Positions 63,228-64,000 of a DNA stretch of 64,000 bases are shown here, in pieces. The notes beneath the pieces were generated by a model. That model had not been told where the DNA came from. It saw only the letters and a program-made list of their open reading frames with translations, and did not search any database. The stretch lies in contig NZ_CP028923.1 of the NCBI RefSeq assembly GCF_005166025.1, positions 2,916,001-2,980,000 on the forward strand, in the 5' to 3' direction. Numbering within the stretch: the stretch's first letter is position 1; each line of letters starts with the position of its first letter. Both the position numbers and the translations under genes were made by a program. The DNA is from Mangrovivirga cuniculi. Lineage in GTDB: Bacteria > Bacteroidota > Bacteroidia > Cytophagales > Cyclobacteriaceae.

Positions 63228-64000
63228 ATGAGCAAGACTTTTTCAACTTTGAAGAAAGTTATCCTTTACACGATTTCTATCTTATCACTATTGGCCATTA
63301 CAGGTTATGTTTATCTCTACGTACTTCCGAAAGGCCCTGAAATATCAGAAAAAAATAAGATAAATTCCGGCATAGATTCTTTTGTAATACATGCTTACAA
63401 AGAAAGTAAAAGAAAATCTATTCGGGTCTGGACATACAAACCTGAGGGATGGGAAGACCAGGATAAAATAGTTTTTGTAATGCACGGTGGAGGAAGAAAC
63501 GCAGATGATTATCTGGATGCATGGACTGAGATTGCTGAAGAAAACAATCTACTGGTAGTTGCTCCCGAATTTGAGAATAAGTTTTACAAATACACTACTA
63601 ATGATTACCAGGAAGGAAACTTATTCACCTTTTTTGGCACCAGTAATCCTAAGAGTGAATGGGCTTACACAGTCGTAGAAAACATATTCGATTATATCAA
63701 ATCTACAAACAACATCACGAATGAGCGATATTATATGTTTGGTCATTCTGCCGGTGGTCAGTTTGTCCACCGAATGGTCATTTTGATGCCTGAAGCCAGG
63801 ATAGAAACCGCTGTTGCCGCAAATGCCGGGTTTTATAGCTTTCCAGATGAAAGTATTGAATATCCATATGGATTAAAAAACACGGGAATCAGTTTAGAAA
63901 ATGATTTACAAAAATCATATAAAAAGAAACTAATTGTTTTACTCGGTGAGTTAGATAACGATCCAGCATTAGGAACCTTTAGAACCACCGAATTAGCCAT
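63228..64000 (+). CDS. Membrane-anchored alpha/beta hydrolase, cut off by the window end
   Basis: At least 257 residues; the 3' end lies beyond the window. A signal anchor (VILYTISILSLLAITGYVYLYVLP, about residues 11-34) precedes an alpha/beta hydrolase of the depolymerase/dienelactone type: VMHGGGRNADDYLDAW oxyanion region, the GHSAGGQFVHR nucleophile elbow and LIVLLGELDND. It is related in order and motif to the cassette-borne hydrolase at 31657-32739. The role is probably ester hydrolysis at the membrane surface; the substrate is unknown. Confidence 0.8.
   Translation, partial: MSKTFSTLKKVILYTISILSLLAITGYVYLYVLPKGPEISEKNKINSGIDSFVIHAYKESKRKSIRVWTYKPEGWEDQDKIVFVMHGGGRNADDYLDAWTEIAEENNLLVVAPEFENKFYKYTTNDYQEGNLFTFFGTSNPKSEWAYTVVENIFDYIKSTNNITNERYYMFGHSAGGQFVHRMVILMPEARIETAVAANAGFYSFPDESIEYPYGLKNTGISLENDLQKSYKKKLIVLLGELDNDPALGTFRTTELA

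Noticed and set aside
1-64000. tRNA, rRNA or insertion-sequence genes
   Set aside because: No cloverleaf with the conserved T-loop, no rRNA text and no transposase frame or matched terminal repeats were found by eye.

Overview
The window is AT-rich DNA (about one third G+C) from a Bacteroidota chromosome, most likely of the order Cytophagales. The basis is a TonB-dependent receptor with a carboxypeptidase-regulatory-like N-terminal domain, two ABC modules whose permease is fused to an M1 aminopeptidase, many short lipoproteins, and the lack of obvious Shine-Dalgarno sites. The genus cannot be fixed from the sequence alone.

Layout. 0.4-2.5 kb: nucleoside deaminase, a frameshifted zinc alcohol dehydrogenase and a zinc-ribbon protein. 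2.6-20.3 kb: a tyrosine recombinase (2624-3772) followed by an integron-like array of about 17-20 gene cassettes, nearly all read on the + strand and separated by long imperfect palindromes that behave like attC sites. For most cassettes the first 7-10 bases (GTT...) are the exact reverse complement of the ...AAC box at the cassette's own 3' end, as expected if each cassette closes into a circle with one folded attC. The sites fall into several sequence families, and the distal part of the array is decaying. 20.6-29.2 kb: ordinary chromosomal genes (VOC protein, amidohydrolase with an internal stop, lipoproteins, an ABC/M1-peptidase module). 29.7-32.8 kb: three outlying cassettes, the last inverted. 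32.9-45.5 kb, minus strand: a decayed DoxX / secreted protein / Crp-Fnr set, a second ABC/M1 module with a hydrolase, and a stress-type cluster (tautomerase, DoxX, pirin, FMN reductase, DoxX, secreted protein, Crp-Fnr) whose last three genes are the intact counterpart of the decayed set. 45.6-64 kb: flavin/PNPOx-like protein, aldehyde dehydrogenase, CrtA-like protein, AsmA/DUF748-like protein, TonB receptor, amidohydrolase, dehydrogenase, HD hydrolase, P450 and a partial hydrolase.

The most notable content is a complete two-gene type I CBASS operon (CD-NTase plus TIR-STING effector) carried as cassette 2, next to a recombinase that lacks the insertion typical of IntI integrases and has a HARP-like N-terminal segment. 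Other cassettes hold a HigB-HigA toxin-antitoxin pair, an EF-Tu domain-3-like protein, HEAT-like, LRR and beta-propeller-like proteins, DUF4274, DUF4917, several secreted or membrane proteins of unknown function, and one cassette with no detectable gene.

Many genes carry single frameshifts or stops. Some look like true decay of duplicates; several in otherwise intact conserved genes look like sequencing or assembly indels.
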